Positions 41,223 through 51,606 of a DNA stretch of 64,000 bases are shown here, one piece after another. Origin of the DNA: Lucinisca nassula (taxonomy: Eukaryota; Mollusca; Bivalvia; Lucinida; Lucinidae); assembly GCA_963580285.1 (NCBI GenBank), contig OY757019.1, positions 64,376,587-64,440,586 of the forward strand, given 5' to 3'. Below the pieces are notes generated by a model. It had not been told where the DNA came from. It saw only the letters and a program-made list of their open reading frames with translations, and ran no database searches. The position numbers and the translations under genes are program-made. How positions within the stretch are numbered: position 1 is the stretch's first letter; every line of letters begins with the position of its first letter.

Positions 41223-42558
41223 CCAGTCCCGAGCAGCCACGAGAAGAAGGGCCCCCACGCCGATGACCAAGGCACACAAATTATCTGTGAGCCAAGAAGC
41301 GGCCTTCCCTAGCGTGCTCAAGAGCCAAGAGACGATTGACCCGAAAATTCCTGGCAGGGCAGCCGCGGCCTTGCCGGCCAAATTGGCCAGGGCACGCCCA
41401 AGGGACTGTAGGTGCTTTTTTACCCACTCCTTGACCCCGTCCTTGCCGGGTGGCTTGGGAGCCGGCGCCGGTACACTCCCGCCGCCGGTGAGCGCAAACT
41501 TTAGGGTCGAGATTGCCATCCCAACCGCTGCATGTAAGGATGCTCACGATGGTAATTCCCTGCTCGCGAAAGAGGGTGCGAATGCGCTCAGCCAGCGTTG
41601 TGTCTTCATGAAGGAGCCGCCTGAATGTCTCACGGATTCTGTTAATCTGGGACCGGAGAGCCGCTCTGTTCGCAGAGAGGGTTTCGAGTCTCGACTGTCT
41701 TTCGATTTCGATGTCAGAAAGCTCACTCTCGAGGTCCCGAATCTGCTGCATCTCGGTGTCGTCCGTTTCGTCTGTTTCCGCCGCTCCCTGGCCAAGTGTT
41801 TTTCAACTTGGGATTTTCACTCGTCGCCTTTGACAGCTTAGCCAGGTTGTTCGCCAACTCATCTCGGGTTCGAGTATTAGCCTTTTCAAGCCCAGCAAGC
41901 TCTCTTTTGGCCTGGGTGACCCACGCGGTGTCGATAGGCTGATCATCAATTGTTTTCAATGCGGTCTCGACATCTCCTGTTGTTTGAATAACGTCGTGGG
42001 CTATGCCGGGGAGGTCTGTCATCTCGACGGATGCAATGTTTTTGGGAGGGTTTCCTCTGCTTTTTGGAGTGTATCCACAACCTCTTTGTGGAGGCGCGGC
42101 ATATTCGATTTATAGTCAGTGAGCCCCAGTGATTGCCGAATTGCATTTATGCCGCCTGTTGCATATTTCGAGGCCAGTGTGGACAGAGCCAGAAACTGGA
42201 ATCCTCCCCTTGTCGCAGTGATAGGAATCTTTTTGTCGCCTGGGGTCCAATAGAGTGTTTTACCATCGCCATCAATCCCAAACTGGTCATAGTCGATACT
42301 GCCTTCGAGGCGCAACCCTTTATAGGCACGGCTCACTTCTTTGTAGAAAGTATAGACCAGGCGCCTCTTCTGGTCAGAAAGTGTTGTCCGTCTTAACTCG
42401 CCTCGGAGGTTCTGAAGATTTTCCTCGGCCGCGCGTAGTCCTTGCTCGACGTCCGGTGGTGGGTCCATAACAGCGTCTGGTGGGTTGAACGTGTCATCGT
42501 CGGCGTCACCATAAGGGTCGGGCCAGTCTTCGAACGTGGGGTTTTCAAAGTCAGTCAT
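41187..42558 (-). pseudogene. Polinton coiled-coil protein with hydrophobic C-terminus
   Basis: Four frames in series on the minus strand: an acidic N-terminus (MTDFENPTFEDWPDPYGDAD), a central domain with KLRLEG-like and YWTPGDKKIPITATRGG text, a middle region (TWVTQAKRELAGLEKA-like; DLESELSDIEIERQSRLETL) predicted to be coiled coil, and a C-terminal region KDGVKEWVKKHLQSLGRALA followed by LPGIFGSIVSWLLSTLG and ALVIGVGALLLVAARDW, two hydrophobic helices. Shifts fall near 42020, 41770 and 41525. Amphipathic plus hydrophobic tails recall the membrane-active virion proteins proposed for adintoviruses, but that is inference. Its start faces MCP (73 bp between start codons), suggesting a shared divergent promoter. 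Confidence 0.55.
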
Positions 42559-42630
42559 AATGTTTGTGCATTTGAAGGTTGTCGCGCATGTTTAAAACAG
42601 ACTTTGTCGGGTGTCAACGAAGTTGACACC
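42559..42630. promoter_or_regulatory. Divergent intergenic region between the (-) coiled-coil gene and MCP
   Basis: 72 bases separate two divergent start codons. It contains GTGTCAACGAAGTTGACACC, a near-perfect inverted repeat at about 42611-42630 directly before the MCP start, a possible regulatory or cruciform site. Confidence 0.4.
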
Positions 42631-43905
42631 ATGTCATCAAGCAAGTACAGACGAAAGCTTGACCCCTACCGATGCCTCCGCGAACCCCTTGGAGTGAAAA
42701 GGGTGAGGCAATCGGTGAGGATAACTAACAACCCCAGCACGATCGGCCCGAACCAGCAGCTTCTGGTTCGATTCCCCAACCTCGGCCAACATGATGTCAT
42801 CGTCCCCGGGACCGCGAGGTTGGCCTTCACAATCACGCTGCACAGCGAAGATGCCAATCTGACCTTGGTACAGAACCTAGGCCGCGCCCTCATTAAAATT
42901 TCGGGGAACGAGGTCTTCAGCACGGACGACAGTGACGTGTACCACTGCTTCTGCGATCTCTGGAGGACGGCTTCAGAGAGGAAAAATGCCCAGTACCAAG
43001 GCATTGAAACGTCGAATGAACGAAATACGACGAGGATCCGAATCAATGCTGGGGACAAAGACGAGTCCGTTCTAGCGTCGCCGATGCTTTCGGCAATCGC
43101 TTCTACATCCCACTAGACTTCGAGCTGCTCGAGAGCCACATGTCATTCTACCAGAGCGCTCTGGGCGACCGTTCCGAGTATGAGCTCACGTTCATTGACT
43201 ACAACCGTGTGATCCAGGCCACAGGCAGAGGTGCCTCTTTCGACATTGGAAACATCCGTCTTGAGTATGACATGGTCACCCTGCCAGAGCTGGCCAAAAT
43301 GATCAACAACCAGTACAGAAGCCGCATTGCGATCCTGTATGACCGGGTACTGCGGCACCGCAAAATCGGCAAAGACAAGAGCGACACCCTCTGGAATATC
43401 AATCTCAACGTGCCCGCCCGTAGCATGAAGGGCATCCCGATGCTCTTTGAGGATAAAACCGCGCAATAGCCCTTCGCTCGCGACAATTGAGGCCTTCTAT
43501 AACCCGAAAATCGCCACGGTCGAGGTCACCATCGAGGGGATCCCCAACCACCTCTTCAGCCAAGGGATGCGCTCTTACCAGATGTTTGATGAAGCGATAA
43601 AGCGCTTCTCAGGCGGCAGCAAGCGACACCCTGTAGTGGCAACGGTCGAAAAAGACCTGGCCCGAGCCGATGTCAGCCTTGCAGAATACTTCACCAACAA
43701 GTACGCGCTGTGGCTTGACCTCAGGACAAGCGACGACGGCCGGCTCCACGGCTCCGGCAGACGGATAGAGACTGCCAATGAAGGTGTGACCATCCAGATT
43801 ACGAAAAGAGCCGAGGCGGCTGGCGCATTGAACATCTACTTCTACGTCATCATGGATGCACAGCTTAACATCGAAGATGGCAGGTTCGTCTCAGCGGTTT
43901 ATTAA
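42631..43905 (+). pseudogene. Polinton major capsid protein (double jelly-roll type)
   Basis: About 424 codons in three frames. It begins MSSSKYRRKLDPYRCLREPL, with FPNLGQHDVIVPGTARLAFT, GRALIKISGNEVFSTDDSDV and CDLWRTASERKNAQYQGIE. A shift near 43078 gives FYIPLDFELLESHMSFYQSA, ELTFIDYNRVI, IRLEYDMVTLPELAKMINNQ. A second shift near 43460 gives ATIEAFYNPKIATVEVTIEG, NHLFSQGMRSYQMFDEAIKR and DLRTSDDGRLHGSGRRIETA. The layout (two beta-rich halves, FYxP and YE/LT blocks) and the neighbouring ATPase fit the Polinton MCP. The two shifts make it a pseudogene. Its end overlaps the ATPase start by 29 bases. Confidence 0.75.
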
Positions 43906-44555
43906 TCTTCATGGCGAAGATAGGTTAAAAGAGTTCCTACCGCGCTCGGCCCATTGGGCGACAATCAGCGGGCAGACGGGATGCGGAAAACCCGTTTTTA
44001 TCCTCGATCTGCTCGAAGGCCCCTGGGGGGGGGGTATTTTAGCACGTAGTGGTTCTGTGTCCCACCATACGGTACAACAGGACGTATCAGCGGCGCCCCT
44101 GGATCTTGACGGACCCTGAGATTTACGTTCTACACACCGGTGAGCGCCTTCACGATTACTTGCGAGCGTTTTACCGGGTGTTCCAGGGCGAGCCGACCCT
44201 ATACATCATAGACGACTGCAGCGCTAAGAGGGCTTTAAAAAAAAAGAAAGACATGCTGTCAGAGCTGGCGTTCTCGGGCCGCCACGTGGAGCAGTCTGTC
44301 TGGGTCCTCACGCAGAAGTACAACTCCGTATTGAAAGACTTGCGCGAGCAGACGCGCTGGGTCTGTTTGTTCCACTGCAAGGATCGTGACTCGTTCGAAG
44401 ACTGTCTGCGTGAAAATGACGTGATCCCCGCACGAGGACGGGAGTTGGTACGGCAACAGCTAGCCGAGACAAAAGACGCTAAGCTTCTGTTGAAGACTGA
44501 TCAACCCACTGATTATATAATTACATTGTTATTAATTAATGAGTATTGTAATTAA
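43877..44555 (+). pseudogene. Polinton genome-packaging ATPase (FtsK/HerA, A32-like)
   Basis: Starts MAGSSQRFINLHGEDRLKEF inside the MCP end. Walker A reads SGQTGCGKPVFILDLLE (near 43970), where the residue after the lysine is Pro instead of Ser/Thr, a damaging change. A frameshift near 44070 leads to ILTDPEIYVLHTG, GEPTLYIIDDCSAKRALKKK (Walker B, IIDD near 44205), SELAFSGRHVEQSVWVLTQK and LREQTRWVCLFHCKDRDSFE (sensor region). The last ~15 codons before the stop at 44555 are AT-rich and look like read-through into flanking sequence. It would pump DNA into the capsid. Both the shift and the Walker A change argue against activity. Confidence 0.8.
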
Positions 44556-44777
44556 TTAATGATTGTTTCGTGAATAATATTGCTTAACCGTTGCGAAGCA
44601 GTTGCGTAGCTGTTACGAAGCTGTTGCGTAGCTGTTGTGTAGCAACAACAATAACGATGTGCTCAGTAGCGGTCGTAATCGCTGTACTTGGCCTGCATGT
44701 GGCGCTGCTTTTCGCTGTCTTTTTTATCCTTTCTCGGGTGATCCAGATGTTCACCGTATTTACATTTTTTAGACTTT
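44556..44777. other. Short repeats between ATPase and SINE
   Basis: GTTGCGAAGCAGTTGCGTAG and similar GAAGCTGTTGCGTAGCTGTT words repeat in tandem near 44592-44645. No gene was recognised. Confidence 0.4.
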
Positions 44778-45005
44778 TATTTGTTTGATTTGAGGTTTAA
44801 CGTCCCCATCAACACTGTGAAGGTCATTTTGGAGACGTTGCTTGCATTTTGTGGGACTTTTACCCGATGAAATGACATCTAAAGCCCTGTCGCCCGATGT
44901 CTAAGCGGCCTATCAGTACTCGTGTGGTAAGTTTCAGCTCTGCGTGGAAGCACCATGCAGCCGATATATTTCTTCAAGCCGCGATGGGTGAGGCCGTTTT
45001 TTAGA
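44778..45005 (-). mobile_element. SINE inserted in the Polinton
   Basis: Reversed CAAA-tailed family copy, from GTTTGATTTGAGGTTTAACG to CTTCAAGCCGCGATGGGTGA. It lacks the central part present in other copies (jumps from GTCGCCCGATG to TCTAAGCGG). It lies between ATPase and integrase, so it arrived after the Polinton. Confidence 0.75.
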
Positions 45006-45036
45006 GATATCAGGCTGTTGGAAAACATTAGTAGCA

Positions 45037-46028
45037 GTGGCCGACAGTAAGCTCTCTGCCATATATTATAGCCCAAAGGGGTATTGGAAGGGGCTCGCTG
45101 GCATTGAGAAGCTGGCGTCTGCAGCCAGGGAGAGTGAACAACGAGCTATGGAATGGCTCAAACGACAGGCTATCTGGCAGATCTACGTTCCTACCCCACG
45201 GCACATGCCACGGCCAAAATTCGACATCGCCACACCGAACGAAGTACACCAGGCGGATCTGCTCTTTCTGCCACACGACCGAGTTGGGCGGGAAACCTCC
45301 TTCCGCTACGCTCTCACGGTTGTTGACGTCGCCAGCCGTTACAAGGAGGCTGAGCCAACAAGACTGCAGCAGAGGTCGCCGATGGTCTGGCTCGGATTTA
45401 CAAACGGAGCCCGTTGAAGTGGCCCAAATTGCTCCAGGTTGACCCCAGCCCTGAGTCCATGGGCTCTGTCAGCCAGCTGTTGGCAAAGCATTCTGTCCAG
45501 GTTCGGCGCGGTCGGATTGACATCCATCTGGACCAGAGCATTGTTGGGCGCTTCAATCGTACCTTGGCTTAGCGGCTCTTTGGGCACCAGTACGCTCAGG
45601 AGATGGTGCAGCCTAGTCAGCGGTCTACAGATTGGGTAAAAAGGTTGCCTGCAGTTGTGGCAGCCTTGAATGGCAATGTCACCCGACTGACCGGCAAAAA
45701 GCCCTCTGAGGCCATAAGGATGCGATCAGTGACACAAAAGCCCTCCTCTGTAGTTCCTGGTCGTCCTGTTGGTCTCGAAGAGACAAAAATCCCCTCCGGT
45801 GTCGGCGTACGCTATTTGTACCCTGGCGAGCTTAAAGGGAGGCGCCGGCGAGCGAATGATCCCATATGGTCCCAGGATGTGCACCGGCTCGGGCGCACAG
45901 TGACCAAGCCCGACGAGCCCGAGGTGTATTACTTGCAGGATGGGCCTCAGCGCGGTTTTCTGCGCGAAGAACTTCTTTTTGTGTCTCCCAACACTCAGCT
46001 TCCTCCGGATGGGGTTCTCAAGCGCTGA
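45037..46028 (+). pseudogene. Polinton retroviral-type integrase
   Basis: Begins LSAIYYSPKGYWKGLAGIEK then a helix-rich N-terminal segment and QIYVPTPRHMPRPKFD. The catalytic core follows: VHQADLLFLPHDR (first Asp, 45256-45258) and LTVVDVASRYKEAEP. A frameshift near 45360 is followed by LLQVDPSPESMGSVSQLL (second Asp, 45441-45443) and IVGRFNRTLA, where the usual Glu position is Gly. A stop codon is at 45570-45572. The C-terminal domain has GVGVRYLYPGELKGRRRRAN, DPIWSQDVHRLGRTV and YYLQDGPQRGFLREELLFVS. Loss of the Glu, the shift and the stop make it inactive. The end overlaps the convergent PolB end by 11 bp. Confidence 0.85.
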
Positions 46029-46434
46029 GCAGCTCCTCTAAGAATGCATCCATCTCTTCTTGCGTAACGTCTGGTGCAATTACTGTGCAACGATCTTTGA
46101 AAGCTAGTGTTTCCACCCCATTTTCTGCGATCCAACGCTTGGAATCGAAGGGCGACAGCGACACCTTGTTGAGATGCTGCTCGTAGATGTGATGGCACTC
46201 TGGCCTAAGACCATCCATGCCATGGCGGAAGGTTTGCTTCTCAAAGAGAGCCTCTTTGAACTGTTCATGCCTGATGCGCTTCTTGACAGTTGCTTTTCTC
46301 ACACCCTTGGCCTTCTTGATGTTCTTTCCAGATGCCTGGAGGATGGAGTACATCTTCGGCCGCAGGCCAACATATTCAACGATGGACTGCCCAGCGCACT
46401 CAAATGAAGGCCTCGTGAAACGTATCTGTATTGC
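46018..46434 (-). pseudogene. Polinton PolB, C-terminal fragment only
   Basis: About 135 codons ending at a stop at 46018-46020, with VEYVGLRPKMYSILQASGKN, IKKAKGVRKATVKKRIRHEQ, EALFEKQTFRHGMDGLRPEC and NKVSLSPFDSKRWIAENGVE. This is the characteristic tail (LRPKMYS..., HLNKVSLSPFDxKRW) of the protein-primed family-B polymerase of Polintons. The polymerase and exonuclease domains, more than 80% of the gene, are absent. Homology stops at about 46434, where a SINE starts. Replication of this copy is impossible without help. Confidence 0.8.
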
Positions 46435-46439
46435 TGGCC

Positions 46440-46736
46440 CCACCCACAATATTGGGGGTGGGGGTGGGGGTCGGGCTTAATGAAATAGATGGACTGCATG
46501 ATGTTTCCACGCAGAGCTGAAACCGACCGCATACGAGTACTGGAACAGCTTAGAGGATCTAAGCCTGTCCAGGCAGAGTGATAGTTGGACCGTCCATGCA
46601 TGTACACCCTCTTTGTTTCATTGGGTGGCAGGTCTTGAGATGGCATTCCATCTCAATGTCGGGTAAAAGTCGCACAAAATTGGAAGCAACGTCTCAGAAT
46701 GACCTACATAGTCTTGGCGGGGACGTCAGATCAAAC
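46440..46736 (+). mobile_element. SINE (CAAA-tailed family) at the Polinton right border
   Basis: Starts after a GGGGGTGGGGGTGGGGG stretch and carries TAATGAAATAGATGGACTGC, CCACGCAGAGCTGAAACCGA, TAGAGGATCTAAGCCTGTCC and GGCGGGGACGTCAGATCAAA. It truncates the PolB fragment. Confidence 0.7.
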
Positions 46737-46854
46737 AATATTTGTGTATAAAATACCGTATACTCCAATAAGCAAATTGAGTTTTCTGCCCGAGGAAAAA
46801 TTTAAAGGCTAATCCCCCCTTTCGCGGATGTCCATATACTGGGTGACCACAAGC

Positions 46855-47152
46855 GACAGTCCGCCCCGCCAATCGGGGCTTGGAGAAAAAAATGGGCTGC
46901 ATGATGCTGCCACGCAGAGCTGAAACTGGCCACACATGAGTACTGGTAAACCGCTTATAAGGACTAAGCCTGCCCAGGCAAAGCGGTGTGAGTCAGACAG
47001 TCCAATGCATATAAGCCTTTGGATTTTATTAGGCGACAGGGCTTGAGTTGTCATTTCATCTCAGTGTCGGTTAAAAGTGTCACATAATTGGAAACAACGT
47101 CCCCAAAATGAGATAGTGTTGACGAGGACGTTAAACTTCAAATCAATCAATC
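46855..47152 (+). mobile_element. SINE (CAAA-tailed family)
   Basis: CGGGGCTTGGAGAAAAAAAT, CCACGCAGAGCTGAAACTGG, CTGGTAAACCGCTTATAAGG and GACGTTAAACTTCAAATCAATCAATCAG. Second tandem neighbour of the copy at 46440. Confidence 0.7.
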
Positions 47153-47391
47153 AGTTGAAATCCAATTTCGTCAAAATAAGGGGGAACGTCAATGAAAACT
47201 TGCGTGAAACGAAACGGACAATAGATAATCATCGGTGACGCTCTTGCACAAAACTACTTTTGATTGATTACTATGCTTGAATAGTATGACGCAGTTATAA
47301 ACAACCTGTGATTACGCGAGCTCGAATTGTATTCGAAAAGTTTCCGGTTTGAGCGGTTGGTCGCTGAAGATGACGTATCGATTAGCGAACC
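47153..47391. other. No gene recognised
   Basis: No repeat or coding signature was found. Confidence 0.35.
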
Positions 47392-47631
47392 GCCTCTTGT
47401 TGGTTTGGTCGCCATGAGGCGGGCAAACCGTGTCTAATGACCAGATTATAACTGTTCCATGGAGGGGCACGTGACGCGATCAACCAATCAGCTTTAACGA
47501 TGATGCAATACAATACTGCAATTACAGGAAACAGCCTGTCTGAATAGCGAAACAGACCGAAAAGCAAGCGTTTCAACTCCAACAATAAATATCTTAAGGG
47601 AAATGGAAACACCTGGCAGGTGTGGCAGTTA
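47392..47631 (+). repeat. Partial third copy of the inverted-arm repeat
   Basis: GTTTGGTCGCCATGAGGCGG through GATCAACCAATCAGCTTTAA and CCTGGCAGGTGTGGCAGTTA is the reverse complement of 2512-2745. The copy is interrupted at TA (47630-47631) and resumes as TAGTCTACCATTTTT at 56807-56821. Confidence 0.8.
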
Positions 47632-48230
47632 CGGTAAATGACCAATTAATTCGAACAGTAAAAAAAATAAATACTGATCCGGGTGTTCGAATTATTAGAA
47701 AATATCAGATTGAAAATTTATCAGTGTTCGAACTGTTTGATCTGAAAGAATTCCATGCATTGGACCAGGCTGGGTTCAATATTTTAAACAACTTCGTTTT
47801 TTTTCCCGCGGCCCTGTCAATCCGCAAGTAATTAGAAGTTATAAATATCACTTATGCCGTGTAGAACCGTTTGATCTATAAATAAGTCAGTGTGTGCAGG
47901 GGTCTTTGAATGCGAGCTCATCATGTAGTTACAAGTATAAGGTTACACATTGTCATTAATGACATTTTCACCTATTGAACTATCACTATTCCCTTTAAAA
48001 TGTGCGAGTCAATTTGTGATCTCAGGAATAACAGAAATTGATTTGTTTGGAGCAAATTCTTTTCTTAAGAGAAGGCCATATATTTTTCAAAGAATTTCCT
48101 GATAGTCTGTAATATTTTTTTTGTTCCGGCTACACCGCAGCAGACAAAGTCCAGCTACATGTATATATGGGATGTGATGTTGAAACCCGCACGTGCAGCT
48201 ACCCAGTGGAGCTAGGCGCATAGATACTTC

Positions 48231-48249
48231 ACCCCCCCCCCCCCCCCCA
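48231..48249. repeat. Poly(C)/(CA) simple repeat
   Basis: A C run of about 18 followed by ACCACCACACACACACAC. Confidence 0.6.
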
Positions 48250-48466
48250 CCACCACACACACACCTTTATTGTCTAAGCGCATAGTGAAGCCTCAGGCTA
48301 GACTACGCAGCCTTGCTTGTTTGTGTGTTCTCTGTTTACTCATAAGCTGTCTCAAATCAGCGTAAGCCGGGGGCATGTAGCAATTCAATGCCCATCGAAG
48401 AAGTCCGCTGAAGACTAATTAGACTGCGGATGCAAAACCATCATATTATTAAGATAGGCAAGTAAC

Positions 48467-48700
48467 GGGCCTCCGTGGCCTAGTGGTTAAGAGCGCTGAC
48501 TCTTGATCATTAGGTCTCTCACCGCTGTGGTTCGAGCCTCGCTCGGGTCACATAGGAGACGCCAAGTTCTGCAACGGAAGGTCAGGTGGTTTTTCTCCGG
48601 GTACTCCGGTTTTCGCCCACCGCTGATTAACGACCGGCTCGATATGAGTGAAATAATCTTGAAAGGGCCGTAAAACCAAAACCAAAAAAAAAAAAAAAAA
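48467..48700 (+). mobile_element. tRNA-derived SINE, well preserved
   Basis: The A box TGGCCTAGTGG (near 48477) and a B box GGTTCGAGCCT (near 48529) are spaced as in tRNA genes. The body contains CAAGTTCTGCAACGGAAGGT, CTCCGGGTACTCCGG and CGCTGATTAACGACCGGCTC, and the tail is CCAAAACCA plus about 19 A. AAGATAGGCAAGTAAC flanks both sides (48451-48466 and 48700-48715), a 15-16 bp target duplication, so insertion was recent. Confidence 0.85.
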
Positions 48701-48715
48701 AGATAGGCAAGTAAC

Positions 48716-50984
48716 AAGAAAAAGAAAATGCGGACATCATACACAATTTTAACATGTGCATGTGCGATCTTCACTTTGTGCGCGATGAAACGTTTCAAAC
48801 CTCGTGAACATTGAAGACACAATCCCGATTGCACAACTGCGCAGACTTATCAGTCTTTTCTGTACGCACATGCGCAATAAGTATTTTACTCGAGATAGGA
48901 GATCTGAACAGACATATTCCTTGCACTTGGTAGCTTAGAATGTGTTTGTAATGTCGCAAGCAGATTTGGCCGGTTAAATGTACACAGTTGTTTTAAGCCG
49001 GCGCACGGCGAAAAAAAACCGTTTCAAACGAAGGACCAGATCAGCCTGCGCATCTAGCCAATGTGGCCATAGTTTTCACCTGTTGTTCTTTGATTAGCAC
49101 AGAGGCCATGGTAGGCACATACGAACAACGAAGACTGTTGAGACTGCATGCACGTGCAGGCTGACCTGAGTCTTCGCCCATCGCATATGACTTATTTTCT
49201 CAATCATGTTCCCCGAAATTACTTCCAATAAAAGCTTGTCACCGTGAAATAAATGGGCATCTTCACTTGCTCCTCATAAAACCAGGGTAACCCAACAGGT
49301 AACCTGAATTAAACTACCTTTTTGCATGCAACAACCATGAATTTCACTCGCACGTGCTAATAGACGTTCTGTGGAAAAAAGGCGGGAAACTCAATTAATA
49401 TTAAAGGGGCGCTTCTGCTATCAAAGAGGCATTGAATCAAATGCCACAGCACATGGAAAAAGGGTAACACTGTCACACAAATAATAATGAAAGTGGAAGC
49501 TACGCTCCAAAGAGTCTGATAGCAAAGCGAAAACACTTGCATATGCATGGTGATCCAAGCCTTTGTAGGCCACAATGCTGCATCACCGACTAGGATCAGC
49601 CTGCACATCGATGCAATGTGATCAGTCTTTACTGAACCCTTAAATCTTACGAAGTCACAAGGCTAAGTGAAACCCTTTGCCTTACATAACGGTAGTGGGT
49701 GCGCATGTTCAGTGTTTGCAGGTCGTTGAGAAACCAGCGAAGACACATCTTAGCGTACTCATGCAATCCGATTAGAGTCTTCGCTGATCGCATGAGCCTG
49801 ATGCAGACGATGGGATTTCACAACATAAATAAGCAAAACTCCTGTGGCTCATCAAGGTTGATCTAAGCACTTGCTGCCTGCGTTTCTCACAGTCTGATCA
49901 GTATTCGGTGAGGGTATGAACCTTCCATTACCACAGGGCTATCCAAGTGAGAGAAGCGAAAACCATTTGCCTCACAGAGTGCATGTTAATCCGAGTGTTT
50001 GGAAGTCGCACATAGTTCATGCTAAGTTTTCTTTTTTTTTTTTTTCGTGCGCTAGCTCATATACGACCAGTACGATGTTGTAATGATAAACCCGGGAACG
50101 GTCCGAAATGCTTGTTCTGGATGCATTTTTCGGCATTTTTTTTTTGTGTGTTCAAAGTATTAAAAATTCTGATTTCTGAAAAGTTTGGGAGTTCGAATTA
50201 AATGAGAAAGTTTTCAGCCACAGATTCGAAATAATTGGCCCCGCGCCTGCCCGGAGGGTAGAAATATGGCGGCTGCCTTCGGGAGTGTGGCAGAGTGGTA
50301 AGACCCCACCGAAAACAGTCCCATTGCCGAGACCACCCGGTGCCTCGAAATAGGTGGCTGCCTTCAGGTTCTGTGGCAGTTGGGTAAAAGCTTCCAACAT
50401 ACAGAACAATCGTCCGTTCGACCGGTATTATTTTGTAATTCAATTTATTCAAATGCATCTTACCAAATTTTTTTACAATTCACTACGCGAGATCTATCCT
50501 TTTAAACCTTTCCTATCTCATGTTACTACCACGCTGCATTTGTACGTGTATCATCACTGCTGGTGGGTCACGCACCGCAAAGAAGAAAATCTCATCTGTA
50601 TATGTTTGTTCTGTGTATGTGTCACTTTTTCATGCTCCTTCACTCTGCACATCAATGAAAGATGCATTTTAAATACGTTATTAATTAAGTAACTTGTCGT
50701 TTCATGTTACCTCAAATTTATTTCATGTTATTCCAAAGTTAACAGAATCAGATACTTATCACTAAATTCTGAAGTGTACGTTATCATCTAACACAGCTTT
50801 ATTCTTTATTAGTTTATAAAATAATTTGTTCTCTCTGAAACTTATCACCTCAATAATTTCATACCATAATCGTAGACCTCATATTTAGCAAAGGATTTCC
50901 TGTTTTCAGAGCCAAGCTTTTATTTAAGCAAACGTTTTCGGCCTCCCTTGTCTGTAGGGTATAAAATATACAGGTCACTTTCCT
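48716..50984. other. No gene recognised; low-copy repeats
   Basis: Words such as GATCAGCCTGC (49038, 49592), CGAAGACACA/GAAGACTG and AAACC.TTTGCCT recur irregularly, and TTCGAAATA.TGG.GGCTGCCTTC is duplicated near 50226 and 50346. A T run lies at 50030-50045. Open frames carry no recognisable domain. Confidence 0.4.
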
Positions 50985-51606
50985 TCTGTAGTGAATGGGG
51001 ATGAAATTCCTTGTTGAAACAGGAGCCACTTGTTTGCCGTGAGTGGCGTCTCGTATGCTGGAAGAAGGGATCCTGATGATTGAGAAAAGCCCAGGGATCT
51101 CCAGCTTTTCAACACATCATTTTGGCCCATATTTCAGATAGACGAGGGGTTTGGGCTAGATCCGGCCTGAATCAATCGGCTCAGTCGTGCCAAGCTCTAG
51201 AATCGCACAGCTTGTTCTTTACTTCCTTCTATCTTTCTTACGTATCTTTATGGTACAAACCGGGTGTAATTTTTTCTTATTCCTCTATCTTTGAGTGTTA
51301 TTTGATGGGCGGCGGCTGATGGATCAATCGGTGGGCTTGTGCTGGGGAAATTCAGCAGAAACTTCTGTGAGGGAGAGAATATGGGTGGGGATGGGTCCCA
51401 ACTGTTCCTCATTTTTTCATTGAAATCTGGGTGCATAGTTGGGAATCATAAAGCAGAAGTGGAGCGGAAGGACTCTGGTCCTGACATCGAGTATAATAGC
51501 CATGTAGCCTTGGCGTTGGAAATAGGAGATCCATTTCCATTAAACGTCCCCTTGTAGGGCTCCAAGGAGGGTGGGGCGCATAGCTATCGAAACATAAATT
51601 TCAACC
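50985..51606 (+). other. Probable 5' UTR of LINE-C
   Basis: The stretch directly before ORF1 has no stop-free coding signature and is GC-richer than the ORFs. It ends with GGTGGGGCGCATAGCTATCG before the start codon at 51607. Its left limit is a guess. Confidence 0.4.

Larger units (their letters stand above)
38997..46434. mobile_element. Decayed, 5'-truncated Polinton/Maverick
   Basis: Seven Polinton-type genes lie in a compact two-strand layout: penton-like mCP (-), a conserved ORF (+), a coiled-coil/membrane protein (-), MCP (+), ATPase (+), integrase (+) and the PolB end (-). The block is visibly GC-richer than its surroundings (35 of 60 bases in 40141-40200 are G/C against 15 of 60 in 55021-55080). 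Nearly every gene has frameshifts. Most of PolB and a recognisable protease are absent. I found no terminal inverted repeats: the left side abuts a SINE fragment and the right side another SINE. Polintons are virus-like elements of eukaryotes related to adintoviruses. Confidence 0.85.

Noticed and set aside
41263..41841. 192-codon plus-strand open frame
   Set aside because: Antisense shadow of the minus-strand Polinton coiled-coil gene. Sense frames there show clear coiled-coil and membrane segments.
50152..50692. Open frames around 50152-50692 as host exons
   Set aside because: No recognised domain and no convincing splice sites. Part of it is a local duplication.
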